Assembly: GCF_000970345.1 (NCBI RefSeq)
Contig: NZ_LAQU01000030.1
Span: 1 to 52,843 of the forward strand
From: Robbsia andropogonis
GTDB lineage: Bacteria > Pseudomonadota > Gammaproteobacteria > Burkholderiales > Burkholderiaceae
Length of the DNA stretch: 52,843 nucleotides
Direction: 5' to 3'
Shown piece by piece: positions 1 to 7,929 of the stretch. A program made the translations under genes and the position numbers. Numbering within the stretch: position 1 is the stretch's first letter; each line of letters begins with the position of its first letter. The notes under the pieces are model-generated. The model searched no databases, was not told the DNA's origin, and saw only the letters and a list, made by a program, of their open reading frames with translations.

Positions 1-1
1 G

Positions 2-859
2 GCAAACGGGGTACTGCTTGCCCTGTCATCGCTCATGTCCGCCGAGGCCTTCGATGGATACGGTTGGCGCATTCCCTTCGTCCTGAGTTTTGTTCTCGTC
101 ATTGTCGGTGTTTATATCCGTTTGCGGGTGAGTGAAACGCCAGCATTTGAAGCGCTGCGCAAGACCGGGGTCGTGCAAGTCGGGCATCCCTTGCGCGATG
201 CATTACGCCTGCATTGGCGAACCGTGTTGCGCTGGATGTTGTTTTTTTGTGGGCCGGCGGCCATTTTCTATTTGATCGTGGTGTTTTCGCTCAGCTACGT
301 GACCAAGACTTTGGCGGTCCCGAAACAAACAGGCTTCCTTTTGCTGATGGGCGCGAACATCTGTGCGATCGTCGGGGCGCTTGCCGGGGGCATGTTGAGC
401 GACCGTATCGGACGCCGGAAGGCGCTTGCATTGGGGTCGTGCATGACCTTGTTGATGCTCTTTTTGTACTTTCAGATCCTCGATACAAGGCACTTCTTCC
501 TCATGCTGCTTGCGATGGGATTCTTTCTCGGTTTTACGCAATTCCAGAGCGGCATTCAGCCGGTTGCTTTTGCCGAGGCTTTTCCAACGAATGTGCGGTA
601 TTCAGGTTCGGCGCTTGCCTATACGGGGGCGAACTTGATCGCCGGTGGTCCCATGCCCGTGCTGGCGGTCTGGTTGTTTGCGGTCTGCAATGGATCGCCA
701 TGGGGTGTGGTGGCGGTTTGCGTCGTGCTGAACGTCATCTCTCTCGTCGCTATTCTTACGGCACCGGAAACCCTGGGCATCGATATGAACCGCGCTGATT
801 CCAAGGTGGCGGTGATGGGTTCCTCCGCGCACGACGCGATCCAGTCCCACTCTCATTGA
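2..859 (+). CDS. MHS-family MFS transporter, 3' part
   Basis: The reading frame is open from the left edge, so the start lies outside the window. About 285 residues of the C-terminal part remain. The stretch WRIPFVLSF, followed by a membrane helix and then SETPAFEAL, is the signature that closes the N-terminal half of metabolite:H+ symporters (ShiA, KgtP and ProP relatives). DRIGRRKAL is the conserved MFS loop motif, and six further hydrophobic segments follow. It should be an inner-membrane proton symporter for an organic acid. The aroQ-like gene starts 15 bases downstream, probably in the same transcript, which suggests a shikimate- or quinate-like substrate; that substrate is an inference. 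Confident on family, not on substrate. Confidence 0.85.
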   Translation, partial: ANGVLLALSSLMSAEAFDGYGWRIPFVLSFVLVIVGVYIRLRVSETPAFEALRKTGVVQVGHPLRDALRLHWRTVLRWMLFFCGPAAIFYLIVVFSLSYVTKTLAVPKQTGFLLLMGANICAIVGALAGGMLSDRIGRRKALALGSCMTLLMLFLYFQILDTRHFFLMLLAMGFFLGFTQFQSGIQPVAFAEAFPTNVRYSGSALAYTGANLIAGGPMPVLAVWLFAVCNGSPWGVVAVCVVLNVISLVAILTAPETLGIDMNRADSKVAVMGSSAHDAIQSHSH

Positions 860-874
860 TACGCAGGAAAAAAG

Positions 875-1324
875 ATGAAACCTCGGGTATATGTGCTGAA
901 TGGTTCGAATCTCAACATGCTTGGAAAGCGCGAGCCGCATTTGTACGGTACGACGACGCTGGCGGAAGTAAAAGCGCGGACCGAGGCGCTTGCGCGCGAA
1001 CTTGACCTGCAGTGCGACTTTCGACAAACAAATCACGAAGGCGTGATGGTCGACTGGCTGCAGGAAGCGTTTGAAGCCGACGCTGCCGTTATCATCAATC
1101 CAGCTGGATTTTCGTTCTCGTCCATTCCGGTGCTGGATGCCGTCAAGCTGATCCGCCGACCCGTGATTGAGGTGCACATTACCAACATCCACCAGCGAGA
1201 TGAGCCATATCGACATTCCCTTATCTCGCTTGCCGCCCGCGGCGTCATATGCGGACTGGGGACCGACGGCTATTTGCTGGCGATGCGTGCCGTTTCAACC
1301 GCTTTGCACGTTTCACGAGGCTGA
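875..1324 (+). CDS. aroQ: Type II 3-dehydroquinate dehydratase homologue with altered active site
   Basis: At 149 residues it has the normal length of type II dehydroquinases, which dehydrate 3-dehydroquinate to 3-dehydroshikimate as cytoplasmic dodecamers. The motif VLNGSNLNMLGKREPHLYG supplies the lid arginine R19 and catalytic tyrosine Y24; N75, H101 and R108 are also in place. The usual NPGA-THTS loop reads NPAGFSFSS, so the conserved histidine at position 81 is phenylalanine, and R112 is displaced by one residue. The ATG follows a purine-rich stretch (AGGAAAAAAG). It is co-oriented with the upstream transporter, so a catabolic or atypical role rather than housekeeping aromatic biosynthesis is plausible. 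The fold assignment is firm; activity is uncertain. Confidence 0.85.
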   Translation: MKPRVYVLNGSNLNMLGKREPHLYGTTTLAEVKARTEALARELDLQCDFRQTNHEGVMVDWLQEAFEADAAVIINPAGFSFSSIPVLDAVKLIRRPVIEVHITNIHQRDEPYRHSLISLAARGVICGLGTDGYLLAMRAVSTALHVSRG

Positions 1325-1651
1325 GGGCGAAGTTTAGTACAGATAGGGGTGGGTTATTCCGTTTGCGTGCCGGATCGTGGTGTGTCACGACGCAAGGCGT
1401 GACGCAATATGATCAGATAATGGCCGACCGCATGTGCACGGCCTTTTCTGTTTTGATCCATCGCGCTGAAAGTTACGGTTCGGGAACGTTCCGTGCGATA
1501 TGAGCGTACCACTTTACACAGTAGCCAGACGTAGGCTGCGTACGCCAGGCTGACGCCTGAGACCGGCGAAGCGCGTTACGCGCTCGCTTCCCTCTAACGG
1601 TAGTTGGTGTCGCGAGCATGCAACGCCAACGCCTTTGAAAGGAGTGTCTCC
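1325..1651 (+). other. Intergenic region upstream of manganese catalase
   Basis: No convincing gene. It holds a short perfect hairpin AGCGCG-TTA-CGCGCT at 1570-1584 without a T-tract, and a good Shine-Dalgarno (AAGGAG) just before the catalase ATG. A promoter for the catalase is expected here, but I cannot pin it. Confidence 0.4.
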
Positions 1652-2533
1652 ATGTTCATGCACAACAAACGTCTGCAATACACGGTACGGGTTGCAGGCG
1701 CAAATCCGGGTTTGGCAAATCTCTTGCTGGAGCAGTTCGGTGGCCCGCAAGGTGAACTTGCGGCGGCGTGCCGTTATTTCACCCAAGCGGTGGGAGAGGA
1801 CGATCCGGGTCGAAAAGATCTGCTTTTTGATATCGCAACAGAAGAACTCAGCCATCTTGAGATTATCGGCTCGATGGTCGCGATGTTGAATAAAGGCGCA
1901 AAAGGCCAGCTTGCCGAGGGCGTGGAAGAAGAAGCGACGCTTTATCGCGCCATGACGGGCGGCGGTAATGATTCACATATCACGTCCTTGCTTTACGGTG
2001 GCGGTCCTGCACTTACCAACTCGGCTGGCACACCATGGACAGCGGCGTATGTCGATACGATAGGTGAGCCCACGGCGGATCTCCGCTCGAATATCGCGGC
2101 GGAAGCGCGTGCGAAGATTATTTACGAGCGGCTGATCAATGTCACGGATGATGCGGGTGTGAAGGATGCCTTGGGTTTCTTGATGACGCGCGAAATTGCG
2201 CATCAGAAGTCCTTCGAAAAAGCCTTGCATTCGATTCAGCCGAATTTCCCGCAAGGAAAGTTGCCCGGCAAACCAGAGTTCACGAGCGTCTACTACAACA
2301 TGTCATCGGAGGATGACGTGCGGGGTCCATGGAATTCGGGAGGGGATTGGGAGTTCGTGGCGTCGCCGGAGCCGGCGGTGGATGGTGGCAATGGCAAGGC
2401 GATGGTAAATGGCGCGCCAAACGACGTTGCCGCGTTGGAAGCGATGGCTGCCCGGACGGCATCCAACCCTAAAGCTGCTCCGATTACCGGGGCGGATCTA
2501 GGATCGGGCAAGGCCGTACAGAAATCGCTGTAG
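1652..2533 (+). CDS. Manganese catalase
   Basis: A 293-residue non-haem catalase that disproportionates hydrogen peroxide at a dinuclear manganese centre. The four-helix ferritin-like fold is visible, with ligands at E35 (GGPQGELAA), E65 and H68 (TEELSHLE), E151 (AEARAKIIYERL) and H184 (EIAHQKSFEKAL). The C-terminal tail of about 80 residues is rich in Ala, Gly and Asn, as in other members. The reading frame extends upstream to a TTG, but the ATG at 1652 has AAGGAG seven bases ahead and gives the family N-terminus (MFMHNKRLQYTV). It stands 190 bases before a glycosyltransferase operon in the same direction. Confidence 0.95.
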   Translation: MFMHNKRLQYTVRVAGANPGLANLLLEQFGGPQGELAAACRYFTQAVGEDDPGRKDLLFDIATEELSHLEIIGSMVAMLNKGAKGQLAEGVEEEATLYRAMTGGGNDSHITSLLYGGGPALTNSAGTPWTAAYVDTIGEPTADLRSNIAAEARAKIIYERLINVTDDAGVKDALGFLMTREIAHQKSFEKALHSIQPNFPQGKLPGKPEFTSVYYNMSSEDDVRGPWNSGGDWEFVASPEPAVDGGNGKAMVNGAPNDVAALEAMAARTASNPKAAPITGADLGSGKAVQKSL

Positions 2534-2723
2534 TCGCAAGTCATTGAGAAAGGCGTGGGGGGGGCAGTAGGCCCATCTCACGCAATCTTCGCCCCTTGGG
2601 TACCGCGTCCTTTTATTGGAGAACAGGAAACAGGATCTGCATGCTTGGCGGCGCCCATCCCGGACGTCCGCATCGCTTGCCGGTCTCCCGTTGCGATGTG
2701 ATCCACGAACGAGAAAAATAGCA

Positions 2724-3803
2724 ATGCGCATTGCAATGCTTACGCATATCAAACATCCGATACGTCAGCCCTTCGCAGGCGGGCTGGAGTCGTTCACGTA
2801 TGACATAACATTGGGCTTGCGCCGTCGGGGACATGATGTCACGCTTTTTGCCAGTTCAGGTTCGGCGCCGGAGCTGCATCATGTCGCGATTCTCGACGAT
2901 GAAAATTACGCCGCATCCGGTATCAGAGGGGCAAGGGAAGCTTTTTTCAAGGAATACCTGGATGAGCATGTCGCGTACATGACATGCATGCAGCGCCTCG
3001 ACAATCAAAATTTCGACGTCGTATTCAATAATTCGCTCCATTACGTTCCCTTGACGATGGCATCGCTTATAGCAACCCCGATGCTCACCGTTCTGCATAC
3101 GCCTCCGTTTTTCGAACTCGTAAATGCAATCTCCGGTGTACATCGTAAATCGAGATTGCGGTTTGCAACGGTTTCGAATGCGAATGCACGAAGTTGGGGA
3201 AAATGGGTACCACATTGCGATGTCGTCGCGAACGGCATCGATCTTTCAGTGTGGAGGCCCGGCGGTTCATCCACCTATGAGCATGCCATTTGGTTTGGTC
3301 GTTTAGTGCCCGACAAAGGTGCCCATCTCGCCATTGACGCCGCGCGCCTTGCCGGCCTTTCCATTGAGATCGTCGGTCAGGCGACAGACGAGGCTTATTT
3401 TCAGGCGGAGATTGCACCGCGGCTGAACGATCGGGCCCGCTATATCGGTCACTTGGCGCGAGCCGATCTGATTGAACGTCTTCAGCGCGCGAGCGTGTGT
3501 TTCGTGACGCCCTGCTGGGACGAACCATTCGGGCTTGTTGTTGCCGAATCACTGGCATGTGGCACGCCTGTCGCGGCGTTTGCAAGAGGCGCGATACCTG
3601 AGCTTTTGACGGCCGATTCGGGCTTCACTGCCCCGCCGGGCGACGTTGCCGGATTAGCCAAGGCGGCCCTGGCGGCGATGTGTCTATCTCGTGCGGATTG
3701 TCGTCTCATCGCCGAATCACGTTGGCGGCAAGCGGCCATGTTTGAAAGCTACGAGCGTCTCCTGAGCGCAACCATGCAACAAAGCGCGGTAGTCGATGCG
3801 TGA
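2724..3803 (+). CDS. Glycosyltransferase family 4 protein
   Basis: About 359 residues with a GT-B fold. The N-terminal acceptor domain opens with MRIAMLTHIKHP and a Gly-rich loop (AGGLESFTYD). The C-terminal donor domain carries IWFGRLVPDKGAHLAIDAA and the EPFGLVVAESLACGTPV nucleotide-sugar signature (EX7E type). It should move a sugar from a nucleotide donor to a lipid, glycan or small molecule on the cytoplasmic side. An in-frame TTG exists at 2616, but the ATG at 2724 gives the typical N-terminus. Its last eight bases overlap the next gene, so translation is probably coupled. The acceptor is unknown. Confidence 0.85.
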   Translation: MRIAMLTHIKHPIRQPFAGGLESFTYDITLGLRRRGHDVTLFASSGSAPELHHVAILDDENYAASGIRGAREAFFKEYLDEHVAYMTCMQRLDNQNFDVVFNNSLHYVPLTMASLIATPMLTVLHTPPFFELVNAISGVHRKSRLRFATVSNANARSWGKWVPHCDVVANGIDLSVWRPGGSSTYEHAIWFGRLVPDKGAHLAIDAARLAGLSIEIVGQATDEAYFQAEIAPRLNDRARYIGHLARADLIERLQRASVCFVTPCWDEPFGLVVAESLACGTPVAAFARGAIPELLTADSGFTAPPGDVAGLAKAALAAMCLSRADCRLIAESRWRQAAMFESYERLLSATMQQSAVVDA

Positions 3804-4863
3804 GGTTTCGATTGGCTATTACGCCCATCATCACGGTAGCGGGCACCTAAGACGCGCGATGGCCATCGCGAATTGCATGGACCATCCGGTAACCATTTTC
3901 AGCAGCGCGACGCTGCCTGATCACGTAAATAGTCGGATAAGGTCTTGCTTGCTACCACTTGATATCGCTCAGGAAACGCCCGTCGATTTTGCGGCGGTGC
4001 CGAGCTTTCACTATGCGCCAACCGGACTACGCGATATCGCAGGGCGGATGAGCGTGTTGGCGAAGTGGTTTCGTGCCGAGTGGCCCTGCTTGCTGGTCGT
4101 CGATGTCTCGGTGGAGGTTGCGCTATTTGCGAGACTCTGTTCGGTGCCAACGATTTACATCCGGCAAAACGGTGAGCGTGACGATCTGCCGCATGAATTG
4201 GCATATGGTAGCGCCGAGAAACTTGTCGCGCCTCTTCCAAAAGCATTGGCGCTTCGCGACGGGCGCGGGCAATGGGAAGACAAGACGATTTATACGGGCT
4301 TCATCTGCCGGTTCGCGAACCCGCCGCGCACGTTACCGTCTCCGGCACGGACGGTGGTTGTGCTTATCGGTCATGGTGGTACCAATTTGACGTTTGAACA
4401 GGTTCGCGCTGCCGCTGTCGCAACACCAGATTGGCACTGGTCGGTGCTCGGTCCGCTTGACGTAAGCATTGCGGCGTGTCCTGCCAATGTGTCGATCGAA
4501 GGCATCATCGATGATCCGCGTCCTTTTCTGAGCCAGGCCATGATCGTCGTTGGTTCCGCGGGTGATAGCGTGGTCGCTGAAATGGCCGTCTTGCGCTGTC
4601 GCTATATTGCGATTCCTGAAGTACGTCCTTTTGATGAGCAGGTCTCGACCGCTTGTGCCTTGATGCGGCTGGGCGTTGCAATTTCCTGCCCGCGATGGCC
4701 GGACGCCGGCGATTGGCCCGCATTGCTGCAGCGTGCTTCGCTGCTCGATACGCATCAATGGGACCGACTGGCCTCGCACGATGGCGCAATGAATGCCGCC
4801 CGTGCGATACGGATTGCAGCCTCGACCTGGCAGCAAAACTTCACAGGCTCTCGCCATGGTTAG
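3796..4863 (+). CDS. MurG/GT28-like glycosyltransferase
   Basis: 355 residues. The N-terminus YYAHHHGSGHLRRAMAIAN is the Gly-rich acceptor loop seen in GT-B enzymes of the MurG type. The C-terminal half has a nucleotide-sugar-binding stretch (VVVLIGHGGTNLTFEQVRA), then SQAMIVVGSAGDSVVAEMA and a PEVRPFDEQVSTA segment, all in the order expected of glycosyltransferase family 28. The ATG overlaps the stop of the preceding glycosyltransferase, and its own end overlaps the next one by eight bases. The three genes therefore form one translationally coupled unit. The substrate is not predictable from sequence; secreted glycan, glycolipid or a modified small molecule are all possible. Confidence 0.7.
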   Translation: MREVSIGYYAHHHGSGHLRRAMAIANCMDHPVTIFSSATLPDHVNSRIRSCLLPLDIAQETPVDFAAVPSFHYAPTGLRDIAGRMSVLAKWFRAEWPCLLVVDVSVEVALFARLCSVPTIYIRQNGERDDLPHELAYGSAEKLVAPLPKALALRDGRGQWEDKTIYTGFICRFANPPRTLPSPARTVVVLIGHGGTNLTFEQVRAAAVATPDWHWSVLGPLDVSIAACPANVSIEGIIDDPRPFLSQAMIVVGSAGDSVVAEMAVLRCRYIAIPEVRPFDEQVSTACALMRLGVAISCPRWPDAGDWPALLQRASLLDTHQWDRLASHDGAMNAARAIRIAASTWQQNFTGSRHG

Positions 4864-5698
4864 TGTTCTTACATTGGTGCACGGACGGCCCCGCCATCTC
4901 GATAATGTATTGGCTGGGCTTGAAAACAGTGCAGTCAAGCCTGACGAGGTGATTGTCGTTCATATGAACGAGAAAGCGCAGCCTCGGAAAAGCCGGTGTT
5001 TTCCGATAGTGTCCCTGGAAGTATCTGGTGAGGGCACGTTGCCGCTTGCGGCCGCACGCAATATCGCGGCGTCTTCCGCTACCTATCCAGAACGCATCTT
5101 CCTGGATGTCGACTGCATCCCGAACGCGGAACTCGTGGGTCGTTACGTCAAGGCGATGAGAGACGCACCGGGTGCGCTGTACCAAGGAGAGGTGCGTTAT
5201 TTACCGGCGCATGTCGATGCATCAACTGCCACCGTTGCGCACTTGCAATCTGTTGCGTGCGAGCATCCCCTGCATGCCTTCCGCACGGGCGGTGGCGAGA
5301 TGCCGTATGCGCTCTTCTGGTCGTTGAATTTCGCTTGCACGAAGACGGTATTTGACAAAATAGGTGGGTTTGACTTGCGATACCGAGGGTATGGCGGTGA
5401 GGATACTGATTTCAGTTATCGTGCGCGACAGCAGGGTGTTGCGCTCGTGTCCTCGCCCGCGTTGGCCTTCCATCAATACCATCGCACGTATGACCCACCG
5501 CTCAACCATCTTGTCGATATCGTCAATAACGCGGAGGTGTTCCGACGGATATGGGGTGTCTGGCCCATGCGAGGGTGGTTGGACGCCTTTGAAGAGAGAG
5601 GGTATATCCGCATGCTTTCAGAGCACGTCGAGCGGATTCGGCTTCCATCGGACCACGAGATCGCAGCGTGTATGAACCAGACGCGAAATGGTTTCTGA
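4856..5698 (+). CDS. Glycosyltransferase family 2 protein
   Basis: About 280 residues with a GT-A fold. MVSVLTLVHGRPRHLDNVL opens the Rossmann-like part, and FLDVDCIPN holds the metal-binding DxD-type motif. GGFDLRYRGYGGEDTDFS matches the galactosyltransferase C-terminal signature (Glyco_transf_7C type). An upstream in-frame ATG exists at 4793, but the ATG at 4856 gives the canonical start and the same eight-base overlap seen between the two preceding genes. It is the last gene of the three-glycosyltransferase operon and faces the convergent chromate-type transporter genes 48 bases away. Confidence 0.85.
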   Translation: MVSVLTLVHGRPRHLDNVLAGLENSAVKPDEVIVVHMNEKAQPRKSRCFPIVSLEVSGEGTLPLAAARNIAASSATYPERIFLDVDCIPNAELVGRYVKAMRDAPGALYQGEVRYLPAHVDASTATVAHLQSVACEHPLHAFRTGGGEMPYALFWSLNFACTKTVFDKIGGFDLRYRGYGGEDTDFSYRARQQGVALVSSPALAFHQYHRTYDPPLNHLVDIVNNAEVFRRIWGVWPMRGWLDAFEERGYIRMLSEHVERIRLPSDHEIAACMNQTRNGF

Positions 5699-5746
5699 GC
5701 ACGGGAAGATGGCGTTGGCGCACTACCGGCGCAAATGATGCATTCC

Positions 5747-6289
5747 TCAAATAATCGGCAACACCAACAATCCCGCCAAGGCGCCGCCGCCAAGCAGCCA
5801 GAGCGGATGCAGGCGAATCCGGCTGGGCGACAGCAGTGACAGTCCGGCGCAAACGGCGGTAATAACCCAGGCGAACCACGTGGTGTTGGACGCCTCCGAG
5901 ATCAATAGCGCGCTGGCACCGACTAATCCGGCTGTGACGGGTATCAACGCTTTCTGCGCGATCTTGCGCCATGGCCGATCCTTATACCGGTTCCATGCAT
6001 GCAGTGTGATCAAGGTCACGATCGACGACGGCCCGAATTTGGCAAGCGACGTGACGAGTACGCCCCACCAGCCCGCGACATGCCAACCCACCAGCGTCAC
6101 GACCATCATGTTCGGACCCGGGGCGGCCTGTGCCAGTGCGAACAGCGCGCTGAATTCGGCTGCCGACATCCAATGATGTACTTCAACGACTTGCCGCTGC
6201 ATCTCGGGAAGGATCGTATTACCGCCGCCAAACGCCAGTAACGATAACTGTCCGAAGATCACTGCCAAGGAAATCAAGGTTGCGATCAT
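5747..6289 (-). CDS. Chromate-type (CHR) transporter, second half
   Basis: About 180 residues, five to six membrane segments. FGGGNTILPEMQRQVVE and ALAQAAPGPNMMVVTLVG are the two hallmark motifs of a CHR domain. The longer frame to 6457 lies inside the neighbouring gene; the ATG at 6289 overlaps that gene's stop as ATGA. The two short CHR proteins are expected to work as a heterodimer equivalent to a fused ChrA, exporting chromate or transporting a related oxyanion. The function as a chromate exporter is known for some family members only; here it is inferred. Confidence 0.85.
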   Translation of the reverse strand: MIATLISLAVIFGQLSLLAFGGGNTILPEMQRQVVEVHHWMSAAEFSALFALAQAAPGPNMMVVTLVGWHVAGWWGVLVTSLAKFGPSSIVTLITLHAWNRYKDRPWRKIAQKALIPVTAGLVGASALLISEASNTTWFAWVITAVCAGLSLLSPSRIRLHPLWLLGGGALAGLLVLPII

Positions 6290-6894
6290 TTCTCCTCCTC
6301 CGCGGCACGTTCGCGCTTCGTAATGATCCAGGTTGCCAACAGGCTGGCCACGCTCAGGACGATCATCGTCGGCAGCAGCGGCAGGCGCAGCAGGGCAATG
6401 GCGACAAATCCCGCCGCGGCAATGCTCAGCGCGATCGGCGATGTACGCAACGGCCACAGCACTTTGACGGACATGGCGACGAGCAGACCGGCCGCGGCGG
6501 CGGCGAGCCCGGCAAACAGATGGACGACAAGGGGGTTGTCTTGCGTGTGTTCATAGATTACCCCCAACGCAATCACGATCAGCGACGGTCCGGCGATCAG
6601 TCCGACAATAGAGGCGAGAGCGCCGCGCAAGCCGCGAAAACGCATCCCGAGTGCTACCGACAGATTAATGACGTTGCCACCGGGCAGGAATTGGCAGAGC
6701 CCGAGTAGTTCGGTGAATTCAGAGGCGGACAACCATCGACGTTGCTCCACGACGGTACGGCGAACCAGCGGTAAAGCGCCACCGAACGATGTCAGGCCGA
6801 GCCCGAGGAAGCCGAGGAATAATTCACGGGTGGTGGGTGTTGGCCCGCCCTCTACGGCGGAATCAGGCAGGGAATGCGGAGTGGGAGCGGTCAT
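6286..6894 (-). CDS. Chromate-type (CHR) transporter, first half
   Basis: 202 residues, inner-membrane. After a short polar N-terminus come FLGLGLTSFGGALPLVRRTV and LGLCQFLPGGNVINLSVALG, the paired CHR motifs, then four or five hydrophobic segments. It overlaps its partner by four bases, so the two halves are co-translated. The pair is divergent from a LysR gene 114 bases away, the usual arrangement for a regulator controlling its neighbour. This is the two-gene short-chain CHR architecture rather than one roughly 400-residue ChrA. Confidence 0.85.
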   Translation of the reverse strand: MTAPTPHSLPDSAVEGGPTPTTRELFLGFLGLGLTSFGGALPLVRRTVVEQRRWLSASEFTELLGLCQFLPGGNVINLSVALGMRFRGLRGALASIVGLIAGPSLIVIALGVIYEHTQDNPLVVHLFAGLAAAAAGLLVAMSVKVLWPLRTSPIALSIAAAGFVAIALLRLPLLPTMIVLSVASLLATWIITKRERAAEEEK

Positions 6895-6987
6895 GGTGCC
6901 ATTTCTATCGGTGTGGTGCTATTGGTCACGCTGGTCCCAAGCGTAACGCGCTCCGCCGCGCAAGCAAAACGATTTCTCGGCAGCACT

Positions 6988-7006
6988 TTGTGAGTTAAAA
7001 TCACAA
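6988..7006. promoter_or_regulatory. Perfect palindrome, probable LysR operator
   Basis: TTGTGA-N7-TCACAA is a perfect inverted repeat of the T-N11-A class bound by LysR-type regulators. It sits two bases before the regulator's ATG and about 95 bases from the divergent transporter start. This fits autoregulation, though the closeness to the start codon is unusual. Binding is inferred. Confidence 0.55.
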
Positions 7007-7008
7007 GA

Positions 7009-7899
7009 ATGAATCGACGACTGCCCCCTTTTTCCGCGCTTCGCGCCTTTGAAGCTGCCGCTCGGCACGAAAGCTTTACTGCGGCCGCAACGGAATTGCA
7101 TGTGACGCACGGTGCAATCAGCCGACAGGTGGCCGCGTTCGAAAGCGCGGTTGGTATCCCGGTGTTTCATCGGCATGGCAAACGGGTGCGCCTGACTGAC
7201 GCCGGGCGGGAATACCTGATTGCGGTAAAGCGCGCGTTTGACGACATCGCAATCGCGACGGATCGGTTGCGTGATACGGGTGTAGTACACGTTCTTCGGG
7301 TGAATGCGCTTCCGACGTTTGCAATGAAATGGCTGCTGCCGCGTTTGTCGCAGTTTCAACGTATGGTCCCGAATGTCGAGTTGCGACTGGCGACGTCGAA
7401 TACACCGGTCGATGTAATCGATGATTTTGACGTCGCCGTCCGTCGCGGTCCGGCACACTGGCCGAATTGCGCAAGTGGCCATTTTCTGGAAGAGAGTGAG
7501 TTGCCGGTCTGTAGCCCCGCCTTGCTCGAACGCATACCCATCCGAAGCCCCGACGATCTGGCAAAGCATGTGCTGCTGCACTCGGATACTCGCCCGGACG
7601 CCTGGCTTCATTGGCTCGATGTCGCGGGTGCCAAGACAAAGAGTCGCAAGCGTCAGTCGTTTGACCATTTTTATCTGACGTTGCAAGCCGCGGTGGATGG
7701 GCTCGGGGTAGCGTTGGGTCCGCTGCCGTTGATCGACGATGAGCTGGCATCGGGTAGATTGGTGGCGCCCCTTGCGGGCCCGCAACGCGATGCACGTGGC
7801 TATTGGTGGGTCGCGCGCCGTGAAGTGGCCGATGCGCCCTTGGTGGTGCAGTTTTGCCGGTGGTTGGAAACACAGGCCCGTCAGCCGGCGGAACCTTGA
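7009..7899 (+). CDS. LysR-type regulator, GcvA-like
   Basis: 296 residues. An N-terminal winged helix-turn-helix (LRAFEAAARHESFTAAATEL, then VTHGAISRQVAAFE) is followed by a periplasmic-binding-protein-like effector domain from about residue 90. The PPFSALRAFEAAARH start is typical of the GcvA branch. It is divergent from the CHR transporter pair and likely controls it and itself through the palindrome that abuts its start codon. The effector is unknown; chromate, sulfate or an oxyanion-linked metabolite is a guess from context. Confidence 0.9.
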   Translation: MNRRLPPFSALRAFEAAARHESFTAAATELHVTHGAISRQVAAFESAVGIPVFHRHGKRVRLTDAGREYLIAVKRAFDDIAIATDRLRDTGVVHVLRVNALPTFAMKWLLPRLSQFQRMVPNVELRLATSNTPVDVIDDFDVAVRRGPAHWPNCASGHFLEESELPVCSPALLERIPIRSPDDLAKHVLLHSDTRPDAWLHWLDVAGAKTKSRKRQSFDHFYLTLQAAVDGLGVALGPLPLIDDELASGRLVAPLAGPQRDARGYWWVARREVADAPLVVQFCRWLETQARQPAEP

Positions 7900-7929
7900 C
7901 CTAGGTGCCGCCGCCGGTACAGGATGACG

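Noticed and set aside
1249-1503. Plus-strand frame overlapping the end of aroQ
   Set aside because: It overlaps a well-supported gene, has no ribosome-binding site and an Arg-rich non-family sequence, so it is a shadow frame.
1561-1600. Hairpin at 1570-1584 as a rho-independent terminator for aroQ
   Set aside because: The stem is short, lies 245 bases after the stop and has no T-tract.
2613-2723. N-terminal extension of the first glycosyltransferase from a TTG
   Set aside because: The extra 36 residues do not match the family; the ATG at 2724 gives the standard Rossmann start.
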